A DNA stretch of 64,000 nucleotides from JAFARE01 sp963777285 (GTDB taxonomy: Bacteria; Chloroflexota; Dormibacteria; Aeolococcales; Aeolococcaceae). The stretch covers positions 186,001 to 250,000 of the forward strand of contig CAVZPR010000001.1 in NCBI GenBank assembly GCA_963777285.1. Reading direction: 5' to 3'. Below the pieces are notes generated by a model. It searched no databases, was not told the DNA's origin, and worked only from the letters and a program-made list of their open reading frames with translations. Of the stretch, positions 39,094-48,122 are shown one piece after another (the first letter of the stretch is position 1; every line of letters starts with the position of its first letter). The translations under genes and the position numbers were made by a program.

Positions 39094-42000
39094 GTGCAGG
39101 CTGCCCCCGCGCGAAGTGCCATGAGGTTTTTCGCCCCTGAGACCGGCGAACGTCTCCGGCCGTCCGCGCGCGACCGGGTCAGGGTGCGCAACCCGTCGCT
39201 CGCGGGTGTCGACCCGTTGCTGACGCTGGCACTGGGCACGCTCGGTGCGCTGGGCATCGTCAACCTTTTGGCACTCGACGAGACGTCGCTCGCGATCCAC
39301 CAGGCGGCGTGTGTCGCGCTCGGCTTCCTCGCGATGCTGCTCACGGCACGGGCTCGAGCCGTGCAGCTGCGCGTGCTGGGGCGCGTCATCTACGGCGTCG
39401 CGATCGTGCTCCTGCTCGGTGTGGCCGCTGCCGGCAGCCATGCATTCGGCGCGCAGCGCTGGCTGCAGCTGGGCAGCGTGGTGTTCCAGCCATCGGAGAT
39501 GGCGAAGCTAGGCCTCCTGCTCGTCCTCGCCGAGGTGCTCGTCTCCAAGCCGCGCAAGCGGCACCGGCTCCTGCTCGCGCTGGGCGTCACCGCGGTGCCC
39601 GTCGTGCTGACGCTGCTCGAGCCCGACTTGAGCACGGCGCTGCTGCTCGCCGTGGTGGCTGCGGCGATGATCCTGCTGTCGCGGGTCCGGCTGCGCAGCC
39701 TGCTCTCGTTGCTCATCGCCGGCGCGGTGACGCTGCCGGCCGGTCTGCGGCTGCTGCGCCCGTATCAGCTCAGCCGGCTGAACTCCTTCCTGGCGGGTGG
39801 CGGCGATTCCGCCGCCGGCTGGACGCGGCTGCAAGCGCACATCGCCGTCGCGTCGGGTGGACTGCTGGGGACGCTGTCGCCGCTGCCGCCGCGATTGCTG
39901 TCGCAGTACCTGCCGGCGCGGGAGACCGACCTTGCGTTCGCCAGCCTGGTGGAGCAGCGTGGCCTGGTTGCCGGCGGCGTCGTGCTGCTCGCCGGCGCCG
40001 TCGCCGTCTGGCGACTGGTGGCCGTGGCGCGGCACACGCGCACCGAGGTCGGGTCGCTGATCGCGTCCGGCTTCGCCGCGCTGCTCGGCGCCGAGGTGGC
40101 GATCAACGTCGCCGGCAACCTGGGGCTGCTCCCACTCGCAGGTGTGCCCTTCCCGATGCTGAGCTTCGGCGGCACCTCGGTGGTGGCGCACTTCGTGGCG
40201 GTGGGCGCGGTGATGGGGGAGCGGCGCGACGAGCAGCGGCGCCGCCTTTGGTGTCCTCCTCTGTGGGCACGCCCGCGGCCGCGGCTAGCGCGTGCGACCG
40301 CGGGCGCGCTGGCGCTCGCCCTTGCTGGGCTGGCGCTGTCCACCTTCGACCTGCAGCACAACGACGGAGCGATGCTCCGTCAGGCAGCGTTGGTGGAAGC
40401 GAGCCGCGCCCTCGTGGTGCCGGCCGGCCGCGGCGTCATCGAGGACCGCCACGGCGTGCCGCTGGCGTACGACGCCGCGGTGCAGCGCGTGCTTGCGGTG
40501 CCCAGCATCGTGGCGCAGACGCGCGGGACCGACTCGCGTCTCGCGCTGCTGCTGAAGAAGCCGCTGGCGTCGGTCGACCGCGCACTGCAATCCAGGCCGC
40601 CGTACGGGGGCTTCGACGTCGTCGTGGCGGCGAGCGTTTCCGACGCGATGGCCGCTGCCGTGCAGCGGGCTCACCTGCCCGGTGTCATCGTCGCCCCGGT
40701 CGTGCAGCGCGTGTATCCCTACGGGTCGCTGCTCGCGCCGCTGCTGGGTTTCGTCGGCGTGGAGACCGCCGCCGACCTGCGCACCTTCGGCCGCCTGCCC
40801 CCCGACGAGATCGTCGGCCGGGCGGCGTTGGAGCGCGAGTACGACTCCGTGCTGCGCGGCCACGACGGGGTGCAGCGGCTCCTGGTGGACCCCGCGGGGG
40901 TGCCGGCGGCCATGGGCACCTCGGTCCAGCCGACCCCCGGCGGGGACCTCCGCCTCAGCGTCGACCTCGGCCTGCAGCAAGAGGCAACCGCCGCCCTGGC
41001 GAACGCGCTGCGCGGCGTCGGCCACGGCCAGCCGCGGGGTGATGAGGGCTCGGTGGTGGTCATGGACGCTCACACCGGCGCGATCCTCGCCATGGCGAGC
41101 CTGCCCGCCTACGACGACAACGCGTTCACCCCACCGGTCGACATCGCCGCCATCAACCGCGAGCTCTCGGAGCCAGGTGATCCCTTCCTGGAGCACGCCA
41201 CCCAGACCGCGCTGCCGCCGGGATCCACGTTCAAGCTGGTGGTCGCCGCCGCCGACCTGGCCACCCGAACCGTCGCACCCGACCTGGTGGTGCCGACCGG
41301 CTCGACGTTCACCCTCGGCCGCGTCACCTTCGGCAACTGGAGCGACCTGCCCCCGCAGGACCTGCCCGAGGCCGTGGCCTGGTCGAACGACGTCTACTTC
41401 TACAAGCTGGCGCTTGCCCTGGGGCCGCAGCGGATCGACAGCGTCGCCGCCGAGATGGGCGTGGGGCGTGCCACCGGGATCGACCTGCCGGGGGAGAGCG
41501 TCGGCGTGCTGGGCACCCCCGACGGCGTGCGCGCCGCCGGCGACGGCTGGTACCCGGGCACCACCGCCATGATGGGGATCGGCCAGGGGTACCTGGCGGT
41601 CACGCCGTTGCAGGACGCGCGCTGGACCGCGGCTGCGGCGACCGGCGAGCTGGTGACGCCGCATCTGGCGCTGGACGCCCGCGACGCCGGCGCCATCGGG
41701 TACGGGCCGGTCACCACGCCTGCGCCGGCGCGGCTGCCGTTCGCAGCCGCGTTGGGACCGCTCACGGCGGGGATGCGGCAGGGCGTGGTGAACGGGACCG
41801 GCACGCTGCTGCGCACGCTGCCGCAACCGGCCGCGGGCAAGACCGGTACCGCCCAGGACCCGTCGGCGCCCGACGGCGGCCCCGACGCCTGGTACACGGC
41901 CTACTCGCCGGCGGCCGACCCGCAGGTGGTGGTGACCGTGAGCGTGCGCGGCGGCGGCGAGGGCGCCTGGACGGCGGAGCCGGTGGCGCGCGACGTCCTG

Positions 42001-42318
42001 GCGTACTTCGACGCCCACCAGGCGCAGATCATGAGCGTCGCCCCGCCGGCGCCCCAGAAGGCCGCGGCGGCGGCAACCCGGCGGCCCCGCTCCGCCACCC
42101 CGCCTGCGGCGCCTGCCGTGCTCGCGATGCTGCCGCTCAGCGGGCTGCGAACGCTGCGGCCACGTCCGGCTGCGACAGGATGGCTGCGGCGCCCTCGGCG
42201 ACGCACGTCAGAGGGCGGTTCGACGGGCGCACCGAGAACCCGAACGCGTCCTCCAGCCGCCGCTCGAAGCCCTGCAGCAGCGAGCCGCCGCCGAAGGCCA
42301 GGACGCCGTCCTGCATGA
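39094..42318 (+). CDS. Fused SEDS glycosyltransferase (FtsW/RodA)-class B penicillin-binding protein
   Basis: A 1074-residue single protein. Residues 1-425 are a SEDS polymerase: about ten membrane helices, FQPSEMAKLGLLLVLAE, EPDLSTALL, RETDLAFA with the catalytic Asp near 279, and GVPFPMLSFGGTSVVAH. Residues 430-985 are a class B PBP: RGVIEDRHGVPLA dimerisation-domain start, GRAALEREYD, PPGSTFK (Ser 711), WSNDVY (Ser 764), AGKTGTAQ (Lys 916). Normally these two partners are separate proteins (RodA-PBP2, FtsW-FtsI). The fusion links glycan polymerisation to cross-linking one-to-one. GTG 39094 or ATG 39121 could start it. The last approximately 60 residues are Arg/Pro/Ala-rich and lie antisense to mreB. 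Confidence 0.9.
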   Translation: MQAAPARSAMRFFAPETGERLRPSARDRVRVRNPSLAGVDPLLTLALGTLGALGIVNLLALDETSLAIHQAACVALGFLAMLLTARARAVQLRVLGRVIYGVAIVLLLGVAAAGSHAFGAQRWLQLGSVVFQPSEMAKLGLLLVLAEVLVSKPRKRHRLLLALGVTAVPVVLTLLEPDLSTALLLAVVAAAMILLSRVRLRSLLSLLIAGAVTLPAGLRLLRPYQLSRLNSFLAGGGDSAAGWTRLQAHIAVASGGLLGTLSPLPPRLLSQYLPARETDLAFASLVEQRGLVAGGVVLLAGAVAVWRLVAVARHTRTEVGSLIASGFAALLGAEVAINVAGNLGLLPLAGVPFPMLSFGGTSVVAHFVAVGAVMGERRDEQRRRLWCPPLWARPRPRLARATAGALALALAGLALSTFDLQHNDGAMLRQAALVEASRALVVPAGRGVIEDRHGVPLAYDAAVQRVLAVPSIVAQTRGTDSRLALLLKKPLASVDRALQSRPPYGGFDVVVAASVSDAMAAAVQRAHLPGVIVAPVVQRVYPYGSLLAPLLGFVGVETAADLRTFGRLPPDEIVGRAALEREYDSVLRGHDGVQRLLVDPAGVPAAMGTSVQPTPGGDLRLSVDLGLQQEATAALANALRGVGHGQPRGDEGSVVVMDAHTGAILAMASLPAYDDNAFTPPVDIAAINRELSEPGDPFLEHATQTALPPGSTFKLVVAAADLATRTVAPDLVVPTGSTFTLGRVTFGNWSDLPPQDLPEAVAWSNDVYFYKLALALGPQRIDSVAAEMGVGRATGIDLPGESVGVLGTPDGVRAAGDGWYPGTTAMMGIGQGYLAVTPLQDARWTAAAATGELVTPHLALDARDAGAIGYGPVTTPAPARLPFAAALGPLTAGMRQGVVNGTGTLLRTLPQPAAGKTGTAQDPSAPDGGPDAWYTAYSPAADPQVVVTVSVRGGGEGAWTAEPVARDVLAYFDAHQAQIMSVAPPAPQKAAAAATRRPRSATPPAAPAVLAMLPLSGLRTLRPRPAATGWLRRPRRRTSEGGSTGAPRTRTRPPAAARSPAAASRRRRPGRRPA

Positions 42319-43159
42319 TGTCTCCGGCCGCCTGCGGGGGCAGCTCCGCCAGGCACGCGGCGAGCGCGTCCACGATGCCGTCGACCGTGGGCCGCAGCGC
42401 CTCCGTCACCTCCTCCGGGTCGAGCGTGAGCACGCTCGGGCGTCCGGCCACGAGGTCGCGACCTTCGACCACCAGCGGCCCGGGGCCGTCGCTCGGCTGC
42501 CGCAGCCTCACCTTCAGGTCCTCGGCGGTGAGCTCTCCCACGACCAGCTGGTGCCTCTGCCGCAGGTACTGGTGGATGGCCAGCGTCATCTCGTCGCCGG
42601 CGATGCGTGACGACTGGCTGGCGAGGATGCCGCCGAAGCAGAACGCGGTCATCTCCGCGGTGCCGCCGCCGATGTCCACCACCATGTGCGCGCGCCGCGA
42701 CAGGGGGTCGATGCCGCAGCCCACCGCGCCGGCGATGGGCTCGGGCACCAGGTCGACGCGGCCGACCCCCGCCTCCTCAACGGCCTCCATGAGGGCGCGC
42801 CGCTCCAGCGTGGTGGCACCGGAAGGCACCCCGACCACCGCTCGCGGCCGCACCCGTTCCCAGGGGCGGCGGGTCACGCGACGCAGGATCGAGACGATGA
42901 ATGCGCGCGCCGTTTCGAGGTCGGTGATGACGCCGTCCCGGATCGGCCGTACCGTCGCCATGCCCACCGGGGTGCGCCCCAGCAACTCCCGCGCCGCCGT
43001 GCCGATGAGCATCGCTTCGTGGTGGTCGTCGGTGCGCACAACCATCACCGACGGCTCGTTCAGCACCACCGCACCCGAGGGACGGCAAACGACCGTGTTC
43101 GCGGTGCCGAGGTCGATGCCGAACCCCGCGGAGAACAAGCCGAAACCCGGTGCCGTCAT
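42137..43159 (-). CDS. mreB: Rod shape-determining protein MreB
   Basis: Bacterial actin that guides cell-wall elongation. The 340-residue product has GIDLGTANTVV (phosphate 1), PSVMVV, VRPIRDGVITDLETA, VVGVPSGATTLERRAL, LVPEPIAGAVGCGI and DIGGGTAEMTAF (phosphate 2), GGGSLLQGFERRL (adenosine). It is convergent with the SEDS-PBP fusion and overlaps its 3' end by 182 bases. It lacks the usual mreC-mreD partners next to it. Confidence 0.93.
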   Translation of the reverse strand: MTAPGFGLFSAGFGIDLGTANTVVCRPSGAVVLNEPSVMVVRTDDHHEAMLIGTAARELLGRTPVGMATVRPIRDGVITDLETARAFIVSILRRVTRRPWERVRPRAVVGVPSGATTLERRALMEAVEEAGVGRVDLVPEPIAGAVGCGIDPLSRRAHMVVDIGGGTAEMTAFCFGGILASQSSRIAGDEMTLAIHQYLRQRHQLVVGELTAEDLKVRLRQPSDGPGPLVVEGRDLVAGRPSVLTLDPEEVTEALRPTVDGIVDALAACLAELPPQAAGDIMQDGVLAFGGGSLLQGFERRLEDAFGFSVRPSNRPLTCVAEGAAAILSQPDVAAAFAAR

Positions 43160-43219
43160 GCTTGTTGCATCAATGCCCTGCTGTGCCCAACGCCGGGATC
43201 ATTGTGCGCCTAAAAGCTG

Positions 43220-44620
43220 ATGGCAGTGTCTGAACGTGCACTTCCGCCGCTCACGTGGTTGCAGCGCCTGGGGCGCAGCGACGACGGTGAGTCGTGGCGC
43301 GTGCGCGCCGAGGACGGTGCGGTGCTCGTCGCCAAGCGCATCGCCACCGCAGAGGATGCGCGCCGGGCTCGCATCGCGCGCGCACTGCGGGCCACCCGGT
43401 CGCTGCCGGCGGACCACGTGGTGCCGGTGCGGGACGTGGTGCGGGTCAACGGGTCGCTCTGGATCCTCCGCGGATACGACCTCGGTGTGTCCTGGGCGCG
43501 TCTCTCGCGGGTCGCCTCACCGGCACTGTCGCAGGTGCTCGCACTCGCGCGGGCGCTGCTGGCCGCCGTCGACGACCTGCACCGCGCGGGGGTGGTGCAC
43601 GGCGCGCTGAGCGGCGAGAACGTCTTCGTGGAACGAGACGGCAGGGTGCGCATCGCCGACGCGGGGATCAGGACGCCGGCAGGCGCGGGCCGCCGCGGCC
43701 AGGCTGCGGACGTCGCGGCTGCCGCGGGACTCGTCGACGAGCTCTGGCGCCACACCCGCCGCGACGCTGCCCCGGCGCTGGCGGCGCTGCTGAGCGAGGG
43801 GCGGCTTGCCGCGGCCGGCGACGCGAGCAACGCACTTGCGCTGATCGACGCAGCGATGGGCTCGGCCGGCCCGGCACCCGGCGAAGCCGACGCGGGCGTC
43901 TCCGCCCTGGTGGCGCGCCTCCTGCCCCGGGAGGCGGGTTCAGAGGGTGCCGGCGACACCTCGGCAGAGAGGTTCGCGGCGGCGCGGCCCGGCGAGGCCA
44001 ACGCCCGCGCCGCGCTGGCAGCCTCGCTCGCCGCGTCGCGCTGGCGTCAGGCGAGGACACGCCTCGTCTGGATCGCGTTGGCCGCCTGCGCCGCCGCGGC
44101 GGCGGCGTTCATCGCCGCACACGAGCTTGTGCACCACGCAGCGCCGCGTGCAACGGCCACGACCACCGCACGCAGCACGCCCCGCGCGGCTCAAGCGCAG
44201 CCGCCGCGTCCGGTGCACACGCCGGCGCCGAGAGCGGCGCCGAGCGCGGCGCCGGTGCTCCAGGTGCTGGAGCCGCCGGCTCCCGCAGCCTCAGGCATCG
44301 TCGCCGCCGCGAGCGTCCAGACGCCCTCCGGTCCATGCACGCCCGGGGGATCGTGCGCGATCTCCTCGCGAATCGACCTCGTGTCGCATCCGGCGACGAC
44401 GGTGACCTGGGAGGTCGTCGCCGTCGACGGCTGCTCCGGCGCGACCAGCGCGCTGCTCACCGCGTCGGTGGAGGCGGCGCCGGCGTACGGCTACGTGTTC
44501 GACGCCGAGACGGTGACGCTGCCGCAGGCGCGGTTCCTTTCGCTCTATGCGGTCACCCTCGCGCCGGTCCGGGTCGCGTCGCCGCCGTTGCGCTCCGCGG
44601 CGCCCGGTGCCACCTGCTGA
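43220..44620 (+). CDS. Membrane-anchored protein pseudokinase
   Basis: A 466-residue protein. Residues 1-210 resemble a Hanks-type kinase: GESWRVRAEDGAVLVAKRI (Lys 39 retained), SLWILRGYDLGVSW, and DLHRAGVVHGALSGENVFV where the family has H-R-D-L-K; the catalytic Asp is Ala 129 and the Lys after it is Ser. The D-F-G motif is D147-A-G. So phosphotransfer is unlikely. One membrane helix at about 282-303 is followed by an Ala/Pro-rich linker and an extracytoplasmic domain of about 120 residues with paired Cys. It is divergent from mreB (60-base gap) and fits a cell-wall regulatory pseudokinase. Confidence 0.8.
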   Translation: MAVSERALPPLTWLQRLGRSDDGESWRVRAEDGAVLVAKRIATAEDARRARIARALRATRSLPADHVVPVRDVVRVNGSLWILRGYDLGVSWARLSRVASPALSQVLALARALLAAVDDLHRAGVVHGALSGENVFVERDGRVRIADAGIRTPAGAGRRGQAADVAAAAGLVDELWRHTRRDAAPALAALLSEGRLAAAGDASNALALIDAAMGSAGPAPGEADAGVSALVARLLPREAGSEGAGDTSAERFAAARPGEANARAALAASLAASRWRQARTRLVWIALAACAAAAAAFIAAHELVHHAAPRATATTTARSTPRAAQAQPPRPVHTPAPRAAPSAAPVLQVLEPPAPAASGIVAAASVQTPSGPCTPGGSCAISSRIDLVSHPATTVTWEVVAVDGCSGATSALLTASVEAAPAYGYVFDAETVTLPQARFLSLYAVTLAPVRVASPPLRSAAPGATC

Positions 44621-44654
44621 TGCGGTCGCGCCCGGAGGCGCGCTGAGGCGCCGA

Positions 44655-44660
44655 TATACT
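44655..44660 (+). promoter_or_regulatory. -10 element giving a leaderless lpdA mRNA
   Basis: TATACT ends seven bases before the lpdA GTG at 44668, so the likely transcription start coincides with the start codon. No ribosome site precedes the GTG. There is no clear -35. Confidence 0.65.
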
Positions 44661-44667
44661 GGCCGCG

Positions 44668-46071
44668 GTGGCCGAGCGGTACGACGTCGCGATCCTCGGC
44701 GGGGGCATGGGAGGGTACCCGGCGGCGATCCGTGCGGCGCAGCTTGGCCTGCGCGTCGCCGTCGTTGAAGAGGACAAGCTGGGCGGCACGTGCCTGCACC
44801 GCGGCTGCATTCCCACCAAGGCGCTGCTGCAGAGCGCCGACCTCCTCGACCGCCTGCGCGAGACCCGCGAGTTCGGCGTGACCACGAAGGACGTGCAGTT
44901 CGACTACGCGGTCGCGGGCAAGCGGCGCGACAAGGTCGTTGCGCAGCTGCACCGCGGGGTCGAGTTTCTCATGAAGAAGAACAAGATCACGGTGATCCGT
45001 GGTCACGGCCGGCTGGCGGGATCGGGCCGGCTGGCGGTCTCCGCAACCGGTGGCGAGACCCAGGACGTCGAAGCGGCCGCGGTGGTGGTCGCCAGCGGCT
45101 CCCGTCCCGCGGTGCCTGCGGGGGTGGAGATCGACGGCCGCCATGTGATCACCAGTGACGAGGCGCTGCGCCGCGACTCGCTGCCGGCGTCGGCGATCGT
45201 GCTCGGGGCCGGCGCCGTCGGTGTGGAGTTCGCGTCGCTGTACCGCAGCTGCGGCGCCGAGGTGACCCTGGTGGAGATGCAGCCACGGCTGGTGCCGCTC
45301 GAGGATTCGGACCTGGGTGCGGAGTTGCAGCGGCAGTTCGAGTCACGGGGCATACGCTGTCTCACCGGGGCCCGCATGGAGCTCGAGTCGATCGAGCGCA
45401 ACGAGGGCGGCGTTTCGGTCACCACCACCGACGCCGAGGGACACGAGCAGCGGCTGCAGGCGGAGGTGCTGCTGATCGCCGTGGGCCGGTCGGCCAACAC
45501 CGAGGACATCGGTCTCGACGGCACACGCGTTGTGGTCAAGAATGGCAGGATCGAAGTGGATCCTCTGCTGCGCACGGCGGAGCCCGGGGTCACCGCGATC
45601 GGCGATGTTGCCGGCGGGTTCCTGCTGGCGCACAAGGCGCTGCACGAAGGGGTGATCGCGGTCGAGGAGATCGCCGGCAAGTCACCGCAGCCCCTGGAGT
45701 CGCGACAGGTGGCGCGCACCACCTACTGCTCGCCGCAGATCGGCTCGCTGGGGCTCAGCGAGACCGAGGCGCGCGAGGCCGGCTACGACGTCGCCACGGG
45801 GGTGTTCCCCTTCCGGGGCAACGGCCGGGCGCTGATCTGGGGCGCCCCCGGCGGGTTCTGCAAGGTGGTGGCGGATCGCGCCGGCGGCAACGTCCTCGGT
45901 GTCCACGTCATCGGTCACGAGGTCACGGAGCTGATCTGGGGCCCGGCGCTCGCGATCCTGGTGGAGGCGACGCCCTTCGAGCTGGGCCGCACAGTCGCGC
46001 CACACCCTACACTCAGCGAGGTGCTCAGCGAAGCTGCGCTCGCCGTCAGCGGCGAGGCGATCCACATCTAG
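44668..46071 (+). CDS. lpdA: Dihydrolipoyl dehydrogenase (E3)
   Basis: FAD flavoprotein that reoxidises dihydrolipoamide on the E2 subunit and makes NADH. The 467-residue protein has the FAD fold YDVAILGGGMGGYPAAIRAAQLG, redox pair GGTCLHRGCIP, the NAD-binding GAGAVGVEFASLY and C-terminal AHPTLSEVLSEA with the catalytic His-Glu region. It is the first gene of a complete 2-oxo acid dehydrogenase operon. Confidence 0.95.
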   Translation: MAERYDVAILGGGMGGYPAAIRAAQLGLRVAVVEEDKLGGTCLHRGCIPTKALLQSADLLDRLRETREFGVTTKDVQFDYAVAGKRRDKVVAQLHRGVEFLMKKNKITVIRGHGRLAGSGRLAVSATGGETQDVEAAAVVVASGSRPAVPAGVEIDGRHVITSDEALRRDSLPASAIVLGAGAVGVEFASLYRSCGAEVTLVEMQPRLVPLEDSDLGAELQRQFESRGIRCLTGARMELESIERNEGGVSVTTTDAEGHEQRLQAEVLLIAVGRSANTEDIGLDGTRVVVKNGRIEVDPLLRTAEPGVTAIGDVAGGFLLAHKALHEGVIAVEEIAGKSPQPLESRQVARTTYCSPQIGSLGLSETEAREAGYDVATGVFPFRGNGRALIWGAPGGFCKVVADRAGGNVLGVHVIGHEVTELIWGPALAILVEATPFELGRTVAPHPTLSEVLSEAALAVSGEAIHI

Positions 46072-46096
46072 CGCGCGCCTCGGAGGACCACATGAC

Positions 46097-47119
46097 GTGG
46101 CTGTGACCCAGACGGATGCCAAGGGGGAATCCGGGCTCGACGCCGAGACGCTGCGCGCCCTGTACCGCCACATGCTGCGCTCCCGCCTGCTGGATGAGCG
46201 CATGTGGGTGCTCAACCGCCAGGGGCGCGCGCCGTTCTGGATCTCGGGTATGGGGCACGAGGCTGTTCAGGTCGCTTTTGGCATGAACCTGCGGCCCGGG
46301 TACGACTGGGTGGCGCCGTACTACCGCGACCTGGCGCTGACCCTGGTGCTGGGCATGACACCCAAGGACCACCTGCTCTCCGTCCTGGCGCGCGCCGATG
46401 ACCCCAACAGCGGCGGCCGGCAGATGCCCGCCCACTACAGCTGCAGGCGGCTCAACATCATCACCACCGGCTCGCCGGTGGGTACACAGCTGCTGCACGC
46501 CGCGGGCATCGCGTATGCGTCACGCCTGCGCGGCGAGGACGCCGTCACCTTCACGTCCATCGGCGAGGGCGGCACCAGCGAGGGAGACTTCCACGAAGCG
46601 CTCAACTTCGCGGCCACGCATCACCTGGCGGTGCTCTTCGTCGTGGAGAACAACGGCTACGCGATCAGCGTGCCCTGGGAGAAGCAGATGCCGACCCCGG
46701 ACGTCGCCGACCGCGCCGCGGCGTACGGCATTCCCGGCGTGGTGGTGGACGGCGAGGACGCGCTGGCGTGCCACCGCGTCGCGCGCGAGGCGGTGGCGCG
46801 TGCGCGCAGCGGCGAGGGGCCGACGCTGGTCGAGGCCAAGGTGTTGCGGCTCACGTCGCACAGCTCCGACGACGACCAGCGCCGATATCGCTCAGCGGAG
46901 TCCATCGACGCTGAGAAGACCCGCGACGGGGTGCTCCTCTTCCGCGCGCAGCTCGAGGAGCTCGGCGTGCTCAAGCCGGGCGACGCAGAGGAGATGCGCG
47001 CCGAGCTGGTGCGCGACATGGACAGGGCGCTCGACGAGGCCGAGGCGGCGCCGGTCCCGGACCCGGCGACGGTCATGCGGCACGTGCTCGCTGACGGCGG
47101 CGAGGTGGCTCGTGGCTGA
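46097..47119 (+). CDS. 2-oxo acid dehydrogenase E1 alpha subunit (branched-chain type likely)
   Basis: Thiamine-diphosphate-dependent decarboxylase subunit. The 340-residue product has EAVQVAFGMNLRPGYDWVAPYYRDLALTLVLG, the TPP/Mg region GEGGTSEGDFHEALNFA...ENNGYAIS, and the phosphorylation-loop equivalent SSDDDQRRYRS. NIITTGSPVGTQLLHAAGIAYA resembles branched-chain rather than pyruvate E1 alpha. Substrate cannot be fixed from sequence alone. The stop overlaps the E1 beta GTG. Confidence 0.9.
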   Translation: MAVTQTDAKGESGLDAETLRALYRHMLRSRLLDERMWVLNRQGRAPFWISGMGHEAVQVAFGMNLRPGYDWVAPYYRDLALTLVLGMTPKDHLLSVLARADDPNSGGRQMPAHYSCRRLNIITTGSPVGTQLLHAAGIAYASRLRGEDAVTFTSIGEGGTSEGDFHEALNFAATHHLAVLFVVENNGYAISVPWEKQMPTPDVADRAAAYGIPGVVVDGEDALACHRVAREAVARARSGEGPTLVEAKVLRLTSHSSDDDQRRYRSAESIDAEKTRDGVLLFRAQLEELGVLKPGDAEEMRAELVRDMDRALDEAEAAPVPDPATVMRHVLADGGEVARG

Positions 47120-48095
47120 GCGCACCTACCTGGAGGCCATCCGCGAGGGCATCCGCGAGGAGATGGAGCGCGACGAGCGCGTGATGATCCTGGGCGAGGA
47201 CGTGGGCGCCAAGGGGGGTGTCTTCGGCGTCAGCGATGGGCTGCAGAAGCAGTTCGGCGAGTGGCGTGTGCTCGACAGCCCGCTCGCCGAATCGTGCATC
47301 GTCGGCGTGGCCATCGGTGCGGCGCTCAACGGCATGCGGCCCATCGCCGAGATCCAGTTCCAGGACTTCATCATGCCGGCGGTGGATCAGATCATCAGCG
47401 AAGCCGCGAAGATGCGCTACCGCAGCAACGGCGACTGGGGCGTGCCCATGGTGGTGCGCGCTCCGTTCGGCGGCGGCATCCACGGCGCGCTGTACCACTC
47501 GCAGTCCATCGAGGCGATCTTCTGCCACATCCCCGGGTTGCGCGTCGTGGTGCCCAGCACGCCGTACGACGCCAAGGGGATGATCGTCGCGGCGCTGCGC
47601 GACCCGGACCCGGTGCTCTACTTCGAGCACAAGCGCGCCTACCGAGCCATCAAGGGCGAGGTGCCCGACGGCGATTACGTCGTGTCGCTCGACACCGCGT
47701 CGGTGGTGCGCGAGGGCGATGACATCGCCGTCCTCACATACGGAATCATGGTGCACACCGCGATGGAGGCTGCGGAGCGCCTGGCGGCGGACGGATTCGA
47801 GTGCGAGGTCGTCGACCTGCGCTCGCTTCGTCCGCTGGACCGCGCCGCCATCGTCTCCAGCGCTCGCAAGTGCGGCAAGGTGATCGTGGTGCAGGAGGCG
47901 AACCTCGCGGTGAGCGTGGCGTCCGAGGTCGCGGCGATCGTCGCCGAGGAGTGCTTCGAGCACCTCGACTCGCCGGTGCGCCGCCTCGGCGGCCCGGAGA
48001 TCCCCGCCATGCCGTATGCGCCTCAGCTGGAGAAGGAATACCTGATCACGCCTGACAAGGTGGAGGCCGCGCTGCGTGACCTGGCCGCGTACTGA
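47112..48095 (+). CDS. 2-oxo acid dehydrogenase E1 beta subunit
   Basis: Second half of the alpha2-beta2 E1. GTG 47112 gives AERTYLEAIREGIREEMERDERVMILGEDVGAKGGVFGVSDGLQKQFG, LAESCIVGVAIGAALNGMRPIAEIQFQDFIMPAVDQIISEAAKMRY and a transketolase C-domain (VDLRSLRPLDRAAIVSSARKCGKVIVVQEA); 327 residues. It overlaps E1 alpha by eight bases and is followed by E2. Confidence 0.94.
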   Translation: MAERTYLEAIREGIREEMERDERVMILGEDVGAKGGVFGVSDGLQKQFGEWRVLDSPLAESCIVGVAIGAALNGMRPIAEIQFQDFIMPAVDQIISEAAKMRYRSNGDWGVPMVVRAPFGGGIHGALYHSQSIEAIFCHIPGLRVVVPSTPYDAKGMIVAALRDPDPVLYFEHKRAYRAIKGEVPDGDYVVSLDTASVVREGDDIAVLTYGIMVHTAMEAAERLAADGFECEVVDLRSLRPLDRAAIVSSARKCGKVIVVQEANLAVSVASEVAAIVAEECFEHLDSPVRRLGGPEIPAMPYAPQLEKEYLITPDKVEAALRDLAAY

Positions 48096-48122
48096 CACGC
48101 CGCCCCGCCTGGAGGTGCTCAC

